Assembly (NCBI GenBank): GCA_964432825.1
Contig: CAYSOX010000010.1
Location: 1 to 48,426 of the forward strand
DNA length: 48,426 nucleotides
DNA from: UMGS1908 sp964432825
GTDB taxonomy: Bacteria; Bacillota; Clostridia; Christensenellales; UBA1242
Direction of reading: 5' to 3'
Shown here: positions 7,037-14,478 of the stretch, in pieces
How positions within the stretch are numbered: the stretch's first letter is position 1
How the letters are laid out: every line of letters starts with the position of its first letter
Position numbers and translations under genes: made by a program
The notes under the pieces: model-generated
Told to the model about the DNA's origin: nothing
Seen by the model: only the letters and a program-made list of their open reading frames with translations
Databases searched by the model: none

Positions 7037-7705
7037 ATGATAGAACCTAAGGAAATATCTCGGTCAAACAGAAAGACTTTAGCATTGACAATTACAAGAA
7101 CGGGCGACTTAATTGTCCGTGCCCCATTTAATCTGCCAGAATTTGAAATTTTTAAGTTTATAGAAGAAAAAGATTTGTGGATAAAATCTAAAATTGCTAA
7201 GATTAAAAAAAGGGAAGTTGGAAACCCTGATTTGATTAACTATCAAAGTTTTTTGTTGTTTGGGAAAAGATACAAAACAATTTTGTCTTCGGATGTAAAA
7301 TCTGCAGTTTTTACGGCAGAAAATTGTGTGGTTCCTAAAGGTAAAACAAGAGAGGAATGTTTACATAAAGTTGTATTACTATATAAGCGTCTTGCAAAAA
7401 AGTGGCTAGAAGAAAGAACGAGTGAAATATCTAAGGTTTTAGGATTGCCTTTTTCTGAATTTAAAATTTCCGATACCAAGGGTAGGTGGGGTGCTTGTTC
7501 TTCAAAAAAAGTAATTAACTTAAATTTTAGAGTAGTTTGCCTTCCTCCGCAATTGATTGACTATGTAATTGTGCACGAGTTGACTCACACAAAAGAAATG
7601 AATCATAGTCCTAAATTTTGGGAAAAGGTAGAACGCGTTTTGCCCGATTATAAAAAACGAAGAAAAGCATTGAAAGACCTAAATTTTTTATTTGAAATAT
7701 ATTAA
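7037..7705 (+). CDS. YgjP-like (DUF45) M48-related zinc metallopeptidase
   Basis: A member of the YgjP/DUF45 family of cytoplasmic metal-dependent hydrolases related to M48/SprT peptidases. Diagnostic motifs near the C-terminus are KGRWGACSS, a run of hydrophobic residues, then HELTH (HExxH) and NHSPKFW, in the canonical order. I chose ATG 7037 (222 residues) over the in-frame ATG at 7010. No ribosome binding site precedes either, and a TATAAT lies between them, placing transcription initiation at about 7037. It is divergent from the PadR-like gene across a 190-base spacer. The physiological substrate is not established for this family. Confidence 0.85.
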   Translation: MIEPKEISRSNRKTLALTITRTGDLIVRAPFNLPEFEIFKFIEEKDLWIKSKIAKIKKREVGNPDLINYQSFLLFGKRYKTILSSDVKSAVFTAENCVVPKGKTREECLHKVVLLYKRLAKKWLEERTSEISKVLGLPFSEFKISDTKGRWGACSSKKVINLNFRVVCLPPQLIDYVIVHELTHTKEMNHSPKFWEKVERVLPDYKKRRKALKDLNFLFEIY

Positions 7706-8001
7706 AATGGAAGTTTTGTACTAAGACGAATCTTAAAAAATATAACTTTTTAGGGATGACACTTTATTTTGCTAAACTTTTTCTATGTAAATTTTTATTT
7801 TGCAAATTAATAAAAGAAAAACAAATCTTAAAGATAATTTGTGTCACATTGGGTTAATTAAACTTGCCATGTTTTTAATTTTTAAGTTAAAAAATTAAAT
7901 GTAATAATTTATAAAATTTTGCAATTGTAGTGGGTTTTTGATATCAAAAATTGATAATTATTGCCGAAAACTGGGTTTTATAAAAAAGTTTGTAAAAAGT
8001 C
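7706..8001. other. AT-rich intergenic region, no gene supported
   Basis: An ATG-initiated ORF of 69 codons (7938-8147) spans the strong promoter at 8002-8030, lacks a ribosome binding site and shows no conserved composition. I treat it as non-coding. No clear terminator for the preceding gene was found. Confidence 0.4.
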
Positions 8002-8030
8002 TTGACAAGGTGATTTTTTTATGTTATTAT
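8002..8030 (+). promoter_or_regulatory. Sigma-A promoter of the four-gene coiled-coil operon
   Basis: A perfect TTGACA (8002-8007) and TATTAT (8025-8030) with a 17-base spacer. The transcript would have a 5' leader of about 115 bases. AAAGTAAT (around 8048) and ATTACTTT (around 8116) could pair within this leader. Confidence 0.8.
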
Positions 8031-8152
8031 CTTAGTCCTTTTGAAATGAAAGTAATATTTTTCATAAAACTTAGATTTACAGCATACTATGGTAGGCAAG
8101 GTTTTTTTTCGCTAAAATTACTTTTATCTAAAGGATATAAGGAGTAAAAAAT

Positions 8153-8434
8153 ATGACAAAGAATGAATTAACACAAGAGATAAAATTTTTAGAAGAACAA
8201 ATAGCAAAGTACAATGATGTAATAAAAAGTAATTTAGATTTGTATTATGGTCGACCTAAACTAGATCGTGAAACTGGTGATTTTTTCCCAAGCAAAACAA
8301 TAAAGCAACTTGCATGGCAACTTGCTTCTAGTGCAAATAGAATGAAAAATGAACTTATTGCCCGTTTGGAAAAATTAAAAGCAACCATTTTAATTTTAGA
8401 AAGCGAAGAAGATTCTTCAGCAAGCGAAAAGTAA
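8153..8434 (+). CDS. Small coiled-coil protein, first gene of operon, function unknown
   Basis: A 93-residue hydrophilic protein, predicted mostly helical. An N-terminal coiled coil covers residues 1-28, a central loop contains YYGRPKLDRETGDFFPSK, and a second helix runs from about residue 50 to 84 with an acidic tail. No signal peptide, cysteine or known motif is seen. AAGGAG precedes the ATG. It is promoter-proximal in an operon of four small coiled-coil proteins sharing one promoter and one terminator, which suggests a hetero-oligomeric complex (inference). I do not recognise the family. Confidence 0.6.
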   Translation: MTKNELTQEIKFLEEQIAKYNDVIKSNLDLYYGRPKLDRETGDFFPSKTIKQLAWQLASSANRMKNELIARLEKLKATILILESEEDSSASEK

Positions 8435-8448
8435 TAAGGAAGATGTTT

Positions 8449-8757
8449 ATGTTTATAAGAGAATTAGATGAAGAAAAAGATGAAACTTTAGGGGAAACTT
8501 TTAATAAGGTTTTTACTTTAGAAAATTACCGCGACGCCGAAAGAATTTCTAGTTATTTAATTGATGCTTTAGAAAAAAATAAAAAGCGAATAGAGGTATA
8601 TGAAAGTATAGGCAATTTTGAAAAAGTGAAAGCACTAAAAGAGAGTTCGGCTGATATGCAAAAAGAACTTGAAAGTTTTAGCGAATATCTTTCACTTTGC
8701 CGAATAATGTTTAGAAAAAGCACTGAAAAAAACGATGTGGAAGAACGAGAAAATTAA
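8449..8757 (+). CDS. Small acidic coiled-coil protein, function unknown
   Basis: A 102-residue charged protein, mostly helical. Residues from about 20 to 90 form two consecutive coiled-coil helices (YRDAERISSYLIDALEKN, then a long K/E-rich helix). ATG 8449 is preferred over ATG 8443 because AAGGAAG (8436-8442) abuts the earlier codon but is six bases from this one. It follows the first gene of the operon by 14 bases. No homologous family recognised. Confidence 0.58.
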   Translation: MFIRELDEEKDETLGETFNKVFTLENYRDAERISSYLIDALEKNKKRIEVYESIGNFEKVKALKESSADMQKELESFSEYLSLCRIMFRKSTEKNDVEEREN

Positions 8758-8773
8758 CAGAGGGAGAAAAGTG

Positions 8774-9055
8774 ATGATTACTTCAAAGAAGGATATTAAT
8801 GTTAAAATTGCTCGAACTAAAAGATTAATAGACCTTTTAGATAGCGAAAGAAAAGATTTGGCGGAAACATTGGAATTGTCTAATGAAGCCAATTTAAAAA
8901 TTAGACAAAGATTAAATAATGTAAACAAAATGATTAACCGTCTAATAGAGGTGTATAATAATTTAAGCCTAGAAAAAGGGTTTGTTCGCAATGGTAAAGT
9001 TTATACAGCGTATTCAGACGAAGAGTTTAATTCAATTTTAGATAGCAAGGTTTAA
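8774..9055 (+). CDS. Small coiled-coil protein, function unknown
   Basis: A 93-residue protein starting at ATG 8774, behind GAGGGAG at the proper distance. An upstream in-frame ATG at 8735 would overlap the preceding gene and lacks a ribosome binding site. Residues 5-70 form two long amphipathic helices, followed by a short C-terminal segment with VRNGKVYTAYSDEEF. It is 16 bases after the preceding gene. Family not recognised. Architecture resembles its operon neighbours, so paralogy or partner status is possible. Confidence 0.58.
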   Translation: MITSKKDINVKIARTKRLIDLLDSERKDLAETLELSNEANLKIRQRLNNVNKMINRLIEVYNNLSLEKGFVRNGKVYTAYSDEEFNSILDSKV

Positions 9056-9092
9056 TTTTTACTGCCTTGCAATATAAAACAAGGAGAGAAAA

Positions 9093-9338
9093 ATGAATAA
9101 AATAATAGGACCGAAGGACGAAATTGAACGACTTAAAAAGTCACAAGCAAGAATTTCGCAACTTATAGCATTAACTAAAAACTTAATTAAAATAGAAAGT
9201 GAGCGCAGAGTTCCGGACGAGAGAAGAATAATTGCTTTAGAAAATTCAATAAACCATTTTAAATGTTTAAAAGCAAAGGATGAAGCAAAACTTAATGCTT
9301 TAGTAGAGCCTTCTACTAGAACTCAAATAGTTTATTAA
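9093..9338 (+). CDS. Small coiled-coil protein, last gene of operon
   Basis: An 81-residue basic protein with two helices (about 5-35 and 43-72) separated by RRVPDERR. AAGGAGAG precedes the ATG. It closes the four-gene operon and is followed by a strong terminator. Its basic character contrasts with the acidic second gene, which is compatible with an electrostatic complex. No family recognised. Confidence 0.58.
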   Translation: MNKIIGPKDEIERLKKSQARISQLIALTKNLIKIESERRVPDERRIIALENSINHFKCLKAKDEAKLNALVEPSTRTQIVY

Positions 9339-9368
9339 TTTATAATTGTATTTTATTTCTTTAAAGTT

Positions 9369-9429
9369 AAAAGCCTAGGCAATGGAGATTAATTCTTGTA
9401 AGAATTATCCAAAGTGCTTAGGCTTTTTT
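9369..9429 (+). terminator. Terminator of the coiled-coil operon
   Basis: AAAAGCCTAGGCA (9369-9381) pairs with TGCTTAGGCTTTT (9415-9427), with a second internal stem ATTCTT/AGAAT, and is followed by T residues. Confidence 0.85.
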
Positions 9430-9466
9430 ATTAAAAAAATATCACAGCATAAATTGGCTTATTAAA

Positions 9467-9492
9467 TAAAAAAAAGACTTCACAAAGAAGTC
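9467..9492 (-). terminator. Terminator of tRNA-Lys(CTT)
   Basis: Read on the minus strand, GACTTC and GAAGTC (9487-9492 and 9476-9481) form a 6-bp stem with a 5-base loop followed by eight or more T residues, immediately downstream of the tRNA. Confidence 0.85.
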
Positions 9493-9495
9493 CTC

Positions 9496-9571
9496 TGGTG
9501 GGCCATCGGGGACTCGAACCCCGGACAAACAGATTAAGAGTCTGCTGCTCTACCAACTGAGCTAATGGCCC
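9496..9571 (-). tRNA. tRNA-Lys(CTT)
   Basis: Complete cloverleaf on the minus strand. The acceptor is GGGCCAT/ATGGCCC, the anticodon loop is CTCTTAA (anticodon at 9538-9536) and CCA is encoded. It stands alone, with its own promoter and terminator. A Lys(TTT) gene is in the second tRNA cluster. Confidence 0.96.
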
Positions 9572-9601
9572 GAATGGATGATTGTTAAACTAACAAAAGA
9601 T

Positions 9602-9629
9602 ATTATATCACAATATTTTCAAAATGCAA
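9602..9629 (-). promoter_or_regulatory. Promoter of tRNA-Lys(CTT)
   Basis: On the minus strand TTGCAT (9629-9624) and TATAAT (9607-9602) are separated by 16 bases. TG before the -10 gives an extended TGATATAAT. Confidence 0.7.
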
Positions 9630-9637
9630 CAATTTTT

Positions 9638-9666
9638 TTGAAATTTTTTAAAATTTATGATATAAT
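9638..9666 (+). promoter_or_regulatory. Promoter of the SDR gene
   Basis: TTGAAA (9638-9643) and TATAAT (9661-9666) have a 17-base spacer, with an extended TGATATAAT. It is divergent from the tRNA-Lys promoter. Confidence 0.75.
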
Positions 9667-9697
9667 TTTTTAAAATTTATGTTTTTGAGGTGAATTT

Positions 9698-10420
9698 ATG
9701 AAAAAAACAGTATTAGTAACTGGGGCTTCGGGCGGGATTGGTCGTGCAATAGTAACCAAATTTGCAAAAGAGGGCTATAATATTATATATCATTATAATG
9801 GTTCACGAGATGAGGAGTTTATTTCAAGATTATCACAATTAACAAATGTATTACCAATAAAGGCAGATTTTAAAAATTGTAATGAAATCATAACAATGTT
9901 TGATAAGTCTATTGAAGCATTTGGGAAAATAGATTGTTTGGTAAACAACGCAGGGGTGGATAGAGTTATGCCAATTATTGATGAAAACATAAATTCTATC
10001 AACGATGTTTTACAAATCAACCTTACAGGTGCAATTTTGCTTACAAGTTTAGTTTCAAAAAAGATGTGTGAAATGCAGAGTGGTTCAATTATTAATATTT
10101 CTAGCATTTGGGGTGTTTTTGGTGGTGGATGTGAAAGTGTGTATTCAGCGAGCAAGGCAGGGCTTATTGGTTTTACTAAAGCGATTGCAAAAGAACTAGG
10201 GGCAAACGGTATTCGAGTAAATTCGCTAAGTCTTGGGATGATTGATACAAAAATGAATAACTTTTTGTCTTTAGATGAAAAGAATGAATTTGTTTCAAAT
10301 ATTGCACTTCAAAGAATTGGAACTCCTGAAGATGTTGCGAGTGTTGTGTATTTCCTTGCAAGTGAGGATTCAAAATTTATTACTGGACAAAATTTAGGTG
10401 TAGATGGCGGATATGTTTAA
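9698..10420 (+). CDS. Short-chain dehydrogenase/reductase, FabG/YmfI-like
   Basis: A classical SDR of 240 residues. TGASGGIG (8-15) is the Rossmann nucleotide-binding motif, NNAG is at 83-86, and the catalytic set is N108, S135/S136, Y149 and K153 (YSASK). The C-terminal GQNLGVDGGYV is typical of FabG-type 3-oxoacyl-ACP reductases. The family also contains the EF-P 5-aminopentanone reductase YmfI. No fatty-acid-synthesis or ymf genes are adjacent, so the substrate cannot be fixed from context. GAGGTG precedes the ATG. NADPH use is likely from the family, not shown directly. It is a single-gene unit with its own promoter. Confidence 0.85.
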   Translation: MKKTVLVTGASGGIGRAIVTKFAKEGYNIIYHYNGSRDEEFISRLSQLTNVLPIKADFKNCNEIITMFDKSIEAFGKIDCLVNNAGVDRVMPIIDENINSINDVLQINLTGAILLTSLVSKKMCEMQSGSIINISSIWGVFGGGCESVYSASKAGLIGFTKAIAKELGANGIRVNSLSLGMIDTKMNNFLSLDEKNEFVSNIALQRIGTPEDVASVVYFLASEDSKFITGQNLGVDGGYV

Positions 10421-10707
10421 TTTTATACAGTGATAAGTGTGAAATTGTCAGTCATTTCCAAAATATCGCTTTACTTTTTAAATTTTAAGGAGTATAATAA
10501 CTATATTCCATTTAAAAAAATAGGCTTAGACTTTTATAAAATGCTAGCATAAAAGTTTTTAATGGTTAACGAGTGTGGTAAAATGAGAATGGTGTAATAA
10601 TTCTTTAATTACTTAACCTTAAACACTTTTAAAACAAAGAAAAACTATACTAAATTTATAAAAATTTAAACAATGTGGAATAATTTTGTAAAAAATCAAA
10701 ATTTTTA
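10421..10707. other. Intergenic AT-rich region without a recognised gene
   Basis: No ORF or strong hairpin is supported. The region leads into the tRNA cluster promoter. Confidence 0.4.
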
Positions 10708-10736
10708 TTGACAATTTATCTCTTTTATGGTAAACT
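10708..10736 (+). promoter_or_regulatory. Promoter of the second tRNA cluster
   Basis: TTGACA (10708-10713) and TAAACT (10731-10736) are 17 bases apart, about 40 bases upstream of tRNA-Gly. Confidence 0.75.
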
Positions 10737-10777
10737 TGTCTAGTCAACTTGTGGAGGACTTAAATTTTGGTAAATAT

Positions 10778-10851
10778 GCGGGTGTAGTTCAATGGTAGAA
10801 TCTCAGCCTTCCAAGCTGATTGCGTGGGTCCGATTCCCATCACCCGCTCCA
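10778..10851 (+). tRNA. tRNA-Gly(TCC)
   Basis: Complete cloverleaf. The acceptor is GCGGGTG/CACCCGC, the anticodon TCC is at 10810-10812 and CCA is encoded. First gene of the seven-tRNA cluster. Confidence 0.96.
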
Positions 10852-10891
10852 CTTTTTTAAGACTTTGCTTGTTGCTTGGTAAAATTAACAT

Positions 10892-10966
10892 TGGGGTGTC
10901 GCCAAGCGGTAAGGCACGAGACTTTGACTCTCGCATTCGTTGGTTCAAATCCAGCCACCCCAGCCA
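10892..10966 (+). tRNA. tRNA-Gln(TTG)
   Basis: Complete cloverleaf with acceptor TGGGGTG/CACCCCA, anticodon loop CTTTGAC and encoded CCA. The U1-A72 pair is typical of tRNA-Gln. Confidence 0.95.
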
Positions 10967-11016
10967 TTTAAATTTACTAGAGCGGGGAATACCACAGTGG
11001 AATTTCCACACGACAT

Positions 11017-11091
11017 TGGGGTGTCGCCAAGTGGTAAGGCATGGGACTCTGACTCCCACATTCGAGGGTTCAAATCCTTCCACCCCAGCCA
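11017..11091 (+). tRNA. tRNA-Gln(CTG)
   Basis: Complete cloverleaf with the same acceptor as the preceding tRNA-Gln but anticodon loop CTCTGAC. The two genes are near-duplicates differing mainly in the anticodon stem and the T arm, which suggests tandem duplication followed by anticodon change. Confidence 0.95.
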
Positions 11092-11135
11092 AATGTACTT
11101 TTAAAACTTATCTAAAAATGGTGACCTAATATCTT

Positions 11136-11212
<77 letters not shown>

Positions 11213-11217
11213 AATAT

Positions 11218-11295
11218 GGTGGGTGTAGCTCAGTTGGTTAGAGCGCCAGATTGTGGCTCTGGAGGTCGTGAGTTCGACTCTCACTACTCACCCCA
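11218..11295 (+). tRNA. tRNA-His(GTG)
   Basis: Complete cloverleaf with the extra G-1 opposite C73, acceptor GTGGGTG/TACTCAC, anticodon GTG and encoded CCA. Confidence 0.95.
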
Positions 11296-11328
11296 TATTT
11301 TTTAGATAAACAACTTAATCAACCTTAT

Positions 11329-11404
11329 GATCCAGTAGCTCAGTCGGTAGAGCACAAGACTTTTAATCTTGGGGTCCCGGGTTCGAGTCCCGGTTGGATC
11401 ACCA
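11329..11404 (+). tRNA. tRNA-Lys(TTT)
   Basis: Complete cloverleaf with acceptor GATCCAG/TTGGATC, anticodon loop CTTTTAA and encoded CCA. Confidence 0.95.
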
Positions 11405-11409
11405 TTTAT

Positions 11410-11494
11410 GCAGGCATGGCGGAATTGGCAGACGCGCTAGACTTAGGATCTAGTATCGCAAGATGTGGGAGTTCAAGTCTCTTTGCCTGCACCA
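11410..11494 (+). tRNA. tRNA-Leu(TAG)
   Basis: Class II tRNA with a long variable arm, acceptor GCAGGCA/TGCCTGC, anticodon loop CTTAGGA and encoded CCA. Last gene of the cluster. Confidence 0.95.
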
Positions 11495-11496
11495 AA

Positions 11497-11538
11497 ATAG
11501 TCTTGATACATTAAAAGTGTATCAAGATTATTTTTTTA
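11497..11538 (+). terminator. Terminator of the second tRNA cluster
   Basis: TCTTGATACA (11501-11510) pairs perfectly with TGTATCAAGA across a 7-base loop, followed by a run of T. Confidence 0.9.
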
Positions 11539-11596
11539 TTTTACTTAGTGATTTTAAGGTTAAAATAGGGGCTTATAGTATAAAATTTCAGTAGAT

Positions 11597-11671
11597 TTGA
11601 AAAGACCTAACTAAAGTTGTCTCGCTTTGGGGATTCGCACCAATTGGGGGTTGGTGGATGAGTTTTTTCAA
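11597..11671. other. G-rich intergenic hairpin of unknown role
   Basis: TTGAAAA (11597-11603) pairs with TTTTCAA (11665-11671), and inside it CACCAA (11638-11643) pairs with TTGGTG (11651-11656). The segment is clearly richer in G than its surroundings. It could be a second terminator, a small RNA or a decayed tRNA-like sequence. No family is recognised. Confidence 0.3.
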
Positions 11672-11717
11672 ATTTTTAATTTTACTTTATAGGTTTTAAA
11701 AAACCAACAAAAGAAGT

Positions 11718-11746
11718 TTGTAAATTTGTTTTATATGTGTTATACT
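11718..11746 (+). promoter_or_regulatory. Promoter of the phosphatase-superfamily gene
   Basis: TTGTAA (11718-11723) and TATACT (11741-11746) with a 17-base spacer. Confidence 0.6.
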
Positions 11747-11779
11747 TTACGCAATATATATTGTTAAAGGGGCTAAGGT

Positions 11780-12932
11780 ATGAAAGAGAAAATAATGCAA
11801 AGTGGTGATAAAAATTGTAAATTTATTGAACCGGATTTTAATAATTGCAACTTAAATATTTCATCAACACTAGCAGAATTTTTAGGTGTACAAAACAACA
11901 ATGCAATTATTCCCGAATTAAAAAGCGAATTACAAAAAGGATACCAAAATGTAATTTTTATTTGTTTTGATGGAATGGGAATAAATCCATTAAAAATCAA
12001 CCTTTCGGAAAATAGTATTTTAAGAAGAAATATTGTAAAGACCTTGGTTTCAACATTTCCATCAACTACAACTAATGCAACAACATCGCTTGCTACGAAC
12101 AAGTTGCCTTTAGAACATGGATGGCTAGGGTGGGGTTTACATTTTGATGAAATAAATGAAAATGTAGATATTTACTTGAATACAATTTCTGAGTCGGGGA
12201 TTCCGATGGAGTTTTCTAGTCCGTTATCTGATAACGCCGATTATTATTTTGATTACAACAAATCCGATTATGTAGTTGATACGATATTCCCTCCATATAT
12301 TAAGGTTAAAAATGAGATGTTTAACCACCCAGCAAGTGATGTTTTTGAAATAACTAACGAAATCCGTTCAATAATTTCAAGCGGTGGCAAACATTTTATT
12401 TATGCTTACATGGACAATCCTGATGCAATAAAGCACCAAGAGGGAGTTACAAGTTTAAAGGCGCATAATAATATTCAAAACATTAATGACGAAATTGAAA
12501 AATTATTCAATGAAGTTGATAATAGTTTAATTATCATAACTTCTGACCACGGACAAATTGATGTGGAAGGGTTATGTAGAATTCTTTAAAGATAGTGAAC
12601 TTGTTGAAATGTTGGAGTGTATGCCTTTTTTAGATGCGAGGACGCCTGCGTTTAAAGTTAAAAAAGAAAAAAGGGCAGAATTTAAGCAAAAATTTACTCA
12701 AAAATACGGAGAAGATTTTGTTCTTTTTGAATCCAAAGAATTAGTTGACCGAGGATATTTTGGAAGTCGTGGGCATTATGGCTATTTGTTAGGTGATTTT
12801 ATTGCGATAGGAACATATACTCATAAACAATTTTTGGCAAATGCAAATTATCCCAGATTTAAAGGACATCACACCTCGCAAACCGAGGAAATGGAAGTTC
12901 CGTTAATAATTTTAAAAAAGCCTAAAAGGTAA
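11780..12932 (+). pseudogene. Alkaline-phosphatase-superfamily phosphodiesterase, interrupted by a frameshift
   Basis: One gene split between two frames. The first part (to 12589) has the hallmarks of the type I phosphodiesterase/nucleotide pyrophosphatase group: FDGMG with D64, a threonine-rich nucleophile region STTTNATTS (96-103), HGWLGWG (H113), NPDAIKHQ (D215, H219) and TSDHGQ (D256, H257). The reading frame ends shortly after, while the +1 frame (from about 12570 to 12932) continues seamlessly with GYVEFF, then LDARTPAF and the metal-binding GHHTSQTEE near the end. One extra base in GGGTT at about 12569-12573 explains the break. The intact product would be about 383 residues, matching the family. 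It could be a true mutation, a sequencing indel, or (less likely) programmed frameshifting. Confidence 0.75.
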
Positions 12933-13013
12933 ATAAAAAAAGGTTTGAGTAAACAATTCAAAATTAGATACCTTATCTATTAAAGCCTTATTGTTTGATA
13001 AAGGGTGTGAATA

Positions 13014-13042
13014 TTGACAAAGTGAATGGTTTATGATATAAT
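13014..13042 (+). promoter_or_regulatory. Consensus sigma-A promoter
   Basis: Perfect TTGACA (13014-13019) and TATAAT (13037-13042), 17-base spacer, with extended TGATATAAT. It drives the gene at 13072. Confidence 0.88.
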
Positions 13043-13071
13043 ATCATTATCCAATTTTAAGGAGTTAGATA

Positions 13072-13497
13072 ATGATTATAGGTGAAAAATCGGGTGTAAC
13101 AATAGACCAAAACAGAGATTTTATCTTGGTAACAACAAAAAATAGTTGTGGTGAGCATCCACATTATTTTATTATAAAATACTCTAATTGTATGTCAAAA
13201 TCTTTAAGTGTAGTAGAAAAACACGCAAAGAGGAACAAGTTGACAATGGAAGAATTTGTTGAACAATATGAACGCCGTGGCGGTTTAGGAAAACCAAAAA
13301 TAGTAGAGTTGCATCCCGGAAATCCAAAATTAAAAGAGTTTGTTTATTACGAAAAATTTGATGGATATATGGTTATGCATTATTTCAATGCAACAAAAAA
13401 AGATGGAGTGAAGTACGATAGTTACAAAATTCAAACTCCAGATGAAAACAGTCTAGAAGATGCCAATGTTAATTCATCTGATGATGAAAAGATTTAA
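13072..13497 (+). CDS. Hypothetical protein, 141 aa
   Basis: A soluble protein of 141 residues with no signal peptide or membrane segment. It starts with a beta-rich part (residues 1-45, with NSCGEHPHYFIIKY), a helical middle (50-72), another beta-rich part with FVYYEKFDGYMVMHYF, and an acidic C-terminal tail. AAGGAG lies upstream of the ATG and a perfect consensus promoter precedes it, so expression is probably high. No family recognised. It opens an accessory stretch of unknown small genes that ends before hemW. Confidence 0.6.
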   Translation: MIIGEKSGVTIDQNRDFILVTTKNSCGEHPHYFIIKYSNCMSKSLSVVEKHAKRNKLTMEEFVEQYERRGGLGKPKIVELHPGNPKLKEFVYYEKFDGYMVMHYFNATKKDGVKYDSYKIQTPDENSLEDANVNSSDDEKI

Positions 13498-13666
13498 ATA
13501 AAGGATTTTTTTGATTTAGACCTTTGATTGTCTTAATTTTCAACTGCGAAATTAGTTTTGTGTTTTTTTAGTGCTTAAATGTTTAAGTTCTTAATTATGC
13601 AATTTAGCGAATGTTTTGATAGATTAATTTATAGGCAATTAAACTTCTAAGTTAAAAGTTAAAAAT

Positions 13667-14125
13667 ATGAATAGAAGACGAGAAATAGATATTCTAACCA
13701 TAGAAGGGGATAATAAAAAGATGCTTGTTTTTCATCCTTTTAATGCTGAACCTTTCAAAATAGTTGAAACCTATGCGAGTATGGAAGAGTTATGCTATAT
13801 TTATGGTGAGAACAATATAATAAATCATATTCCACTAATAACTAAAGACAAGTGGGAAAGTTATGCCTTGAATGCAAAGTTTGAAAACAGTGTATATTCT
13901 GTATCTTACAATGTTAAGATTTTTGGAAATATAGATAGAAAGTATAATTTGCATATTTGGGCAGTAAAAGGTATGAATGGAAAGGTAAAGTTTAAGTCGG
14001 CAAGTAATTATTCACATCCAGACTACTATCCGCATTTTAGTGTGAATTATCCAATGATATGCTACTTAACAGATATAACGCATTTAAGAAAAAAAGATGC
14101 AGAAAAAGACTCAGAAAAAGTTTAA
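13667..14125 (+). CDS. Hypothetical protein, 152 aa
   Basis: A soluble protein of 152 residues that begins MNRRREIDILTIEGDNKKM and has an aromatic-rich C-terminal half (SNYSHPDYYPHFSVNYPMICYL) before a lysine/glutamate tail. No clear ribosome binding site precedes the ATG and no promoter was found, so the start is tentative. No motif or family recognised. Confidence 0.45.
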   Translation: MNRRREIDILTIEGDNKKMLVFHPFNAEPFKIVETYASMEELCYIYGENNIINHIPLITKDKWESYALNAKFENSVYSVSYNVKIFGNIDRKYNLHIWAVKGMNGKVKFKSASNYSHPDYYPHFSVNYPMICYLTDITHLRKKDAEKDSEKV

Positions 14126-14291
14126 TGTAATAGTGTTAAGAGGCTTAATCTCTCCAGCCCAACTTCTGCATTCGTTTATCTTGGCGGGTTTAATATTAAT
14201 AATGGTTTTATGGCGATGCTTGGCGTGGTACGAAATGTTTAAAAGCAAAGTTGTAAGAACTGAAATAAAAAGATGCAATTTTGAATCATGA
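14097..14291 (+). CDS. Possible small membrane protein, 64 aa (doubtful)
   Basis: An ORF overlapping the end of the preceding gene by 29 bases in another frame. It would encode one hydrophobic helix (about residues 22-46) with basic ends. It lacks a ribosome binding site and its stop codon falls inside a terminator hairpin. The hydrophobic stretch argues weakly for coding. It may equally be a chance ORF. Confidence 0.2.
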   Translation: MQKKTQKKFNVIVLRGLISPAQLLHSFILAGLILIMVLWRCLAWYEMFKSKVVRTEIKRCNFES

Positions 14292-14303
14292 TTGCATCTT
14301 TTT
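14267..14303 (+). terminator. Terminator after the 13.7-kb hypothetical gene
   Basis: AAAAGATGCAAT (around 14268-14279) pairs with ATTGCATCTTTT (14291-14302), followed by T residues. Confidence 0.8.
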
Positions 14304-14312
14304 ATATAAACT

Positions 14313-14477
14313 TTATTTATATTTTGAAATTTTATTTTTATTTTTTATTTTTTTAGAATAAAATGAAGGGAAGTTTTGTTTTTTGTAGTAATTTAAAATT
14401 GCAAAATATTTTTTTCTTTCAATATCAGATTTTAATCTTAAAGATTTTTCTTTTTGATATTTATTGGTTCCAAACAT
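14313..14477 (-). CDS. Small very basic protein coupled to the WYL gene
   Basis: A 54-residue lysine-rich protein. ATG 14477 is chosen over ATG 14495 because GGAGA (14491-14487) stands at the right distance and the start then lies one base after the stop of the upstream WYL-type gene, implying translational coupling. No family recognised. The extreme Lys/Asn/Tyr content could also come from AT-biased non-coding DNA, so I stay cautious. Confidence 0.4.
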   Translation of the reverse strand: MFGTNKYQKEKSLRLKSDIERKKYFAILNYYKKQNFPSFYSKKIKNKNKISKYK

Positions 14478-14478
14478 C

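Noticed and set aside
7938..8147. ATG ORF of 69 codons upstream of the coiled-coil operon
   Set aside because: It spans the strong promoter at 8002-8030, lacks a ribosome binding site, and has the composition of AT-rich noncoding DNA.
10760..11129. Long ORFs on both strands over the tRNA-Gly/Gln genes
   Set aside because: They are translations of tRNA sequence (GFEPSNVGVRVPC-type) and have no independent support.
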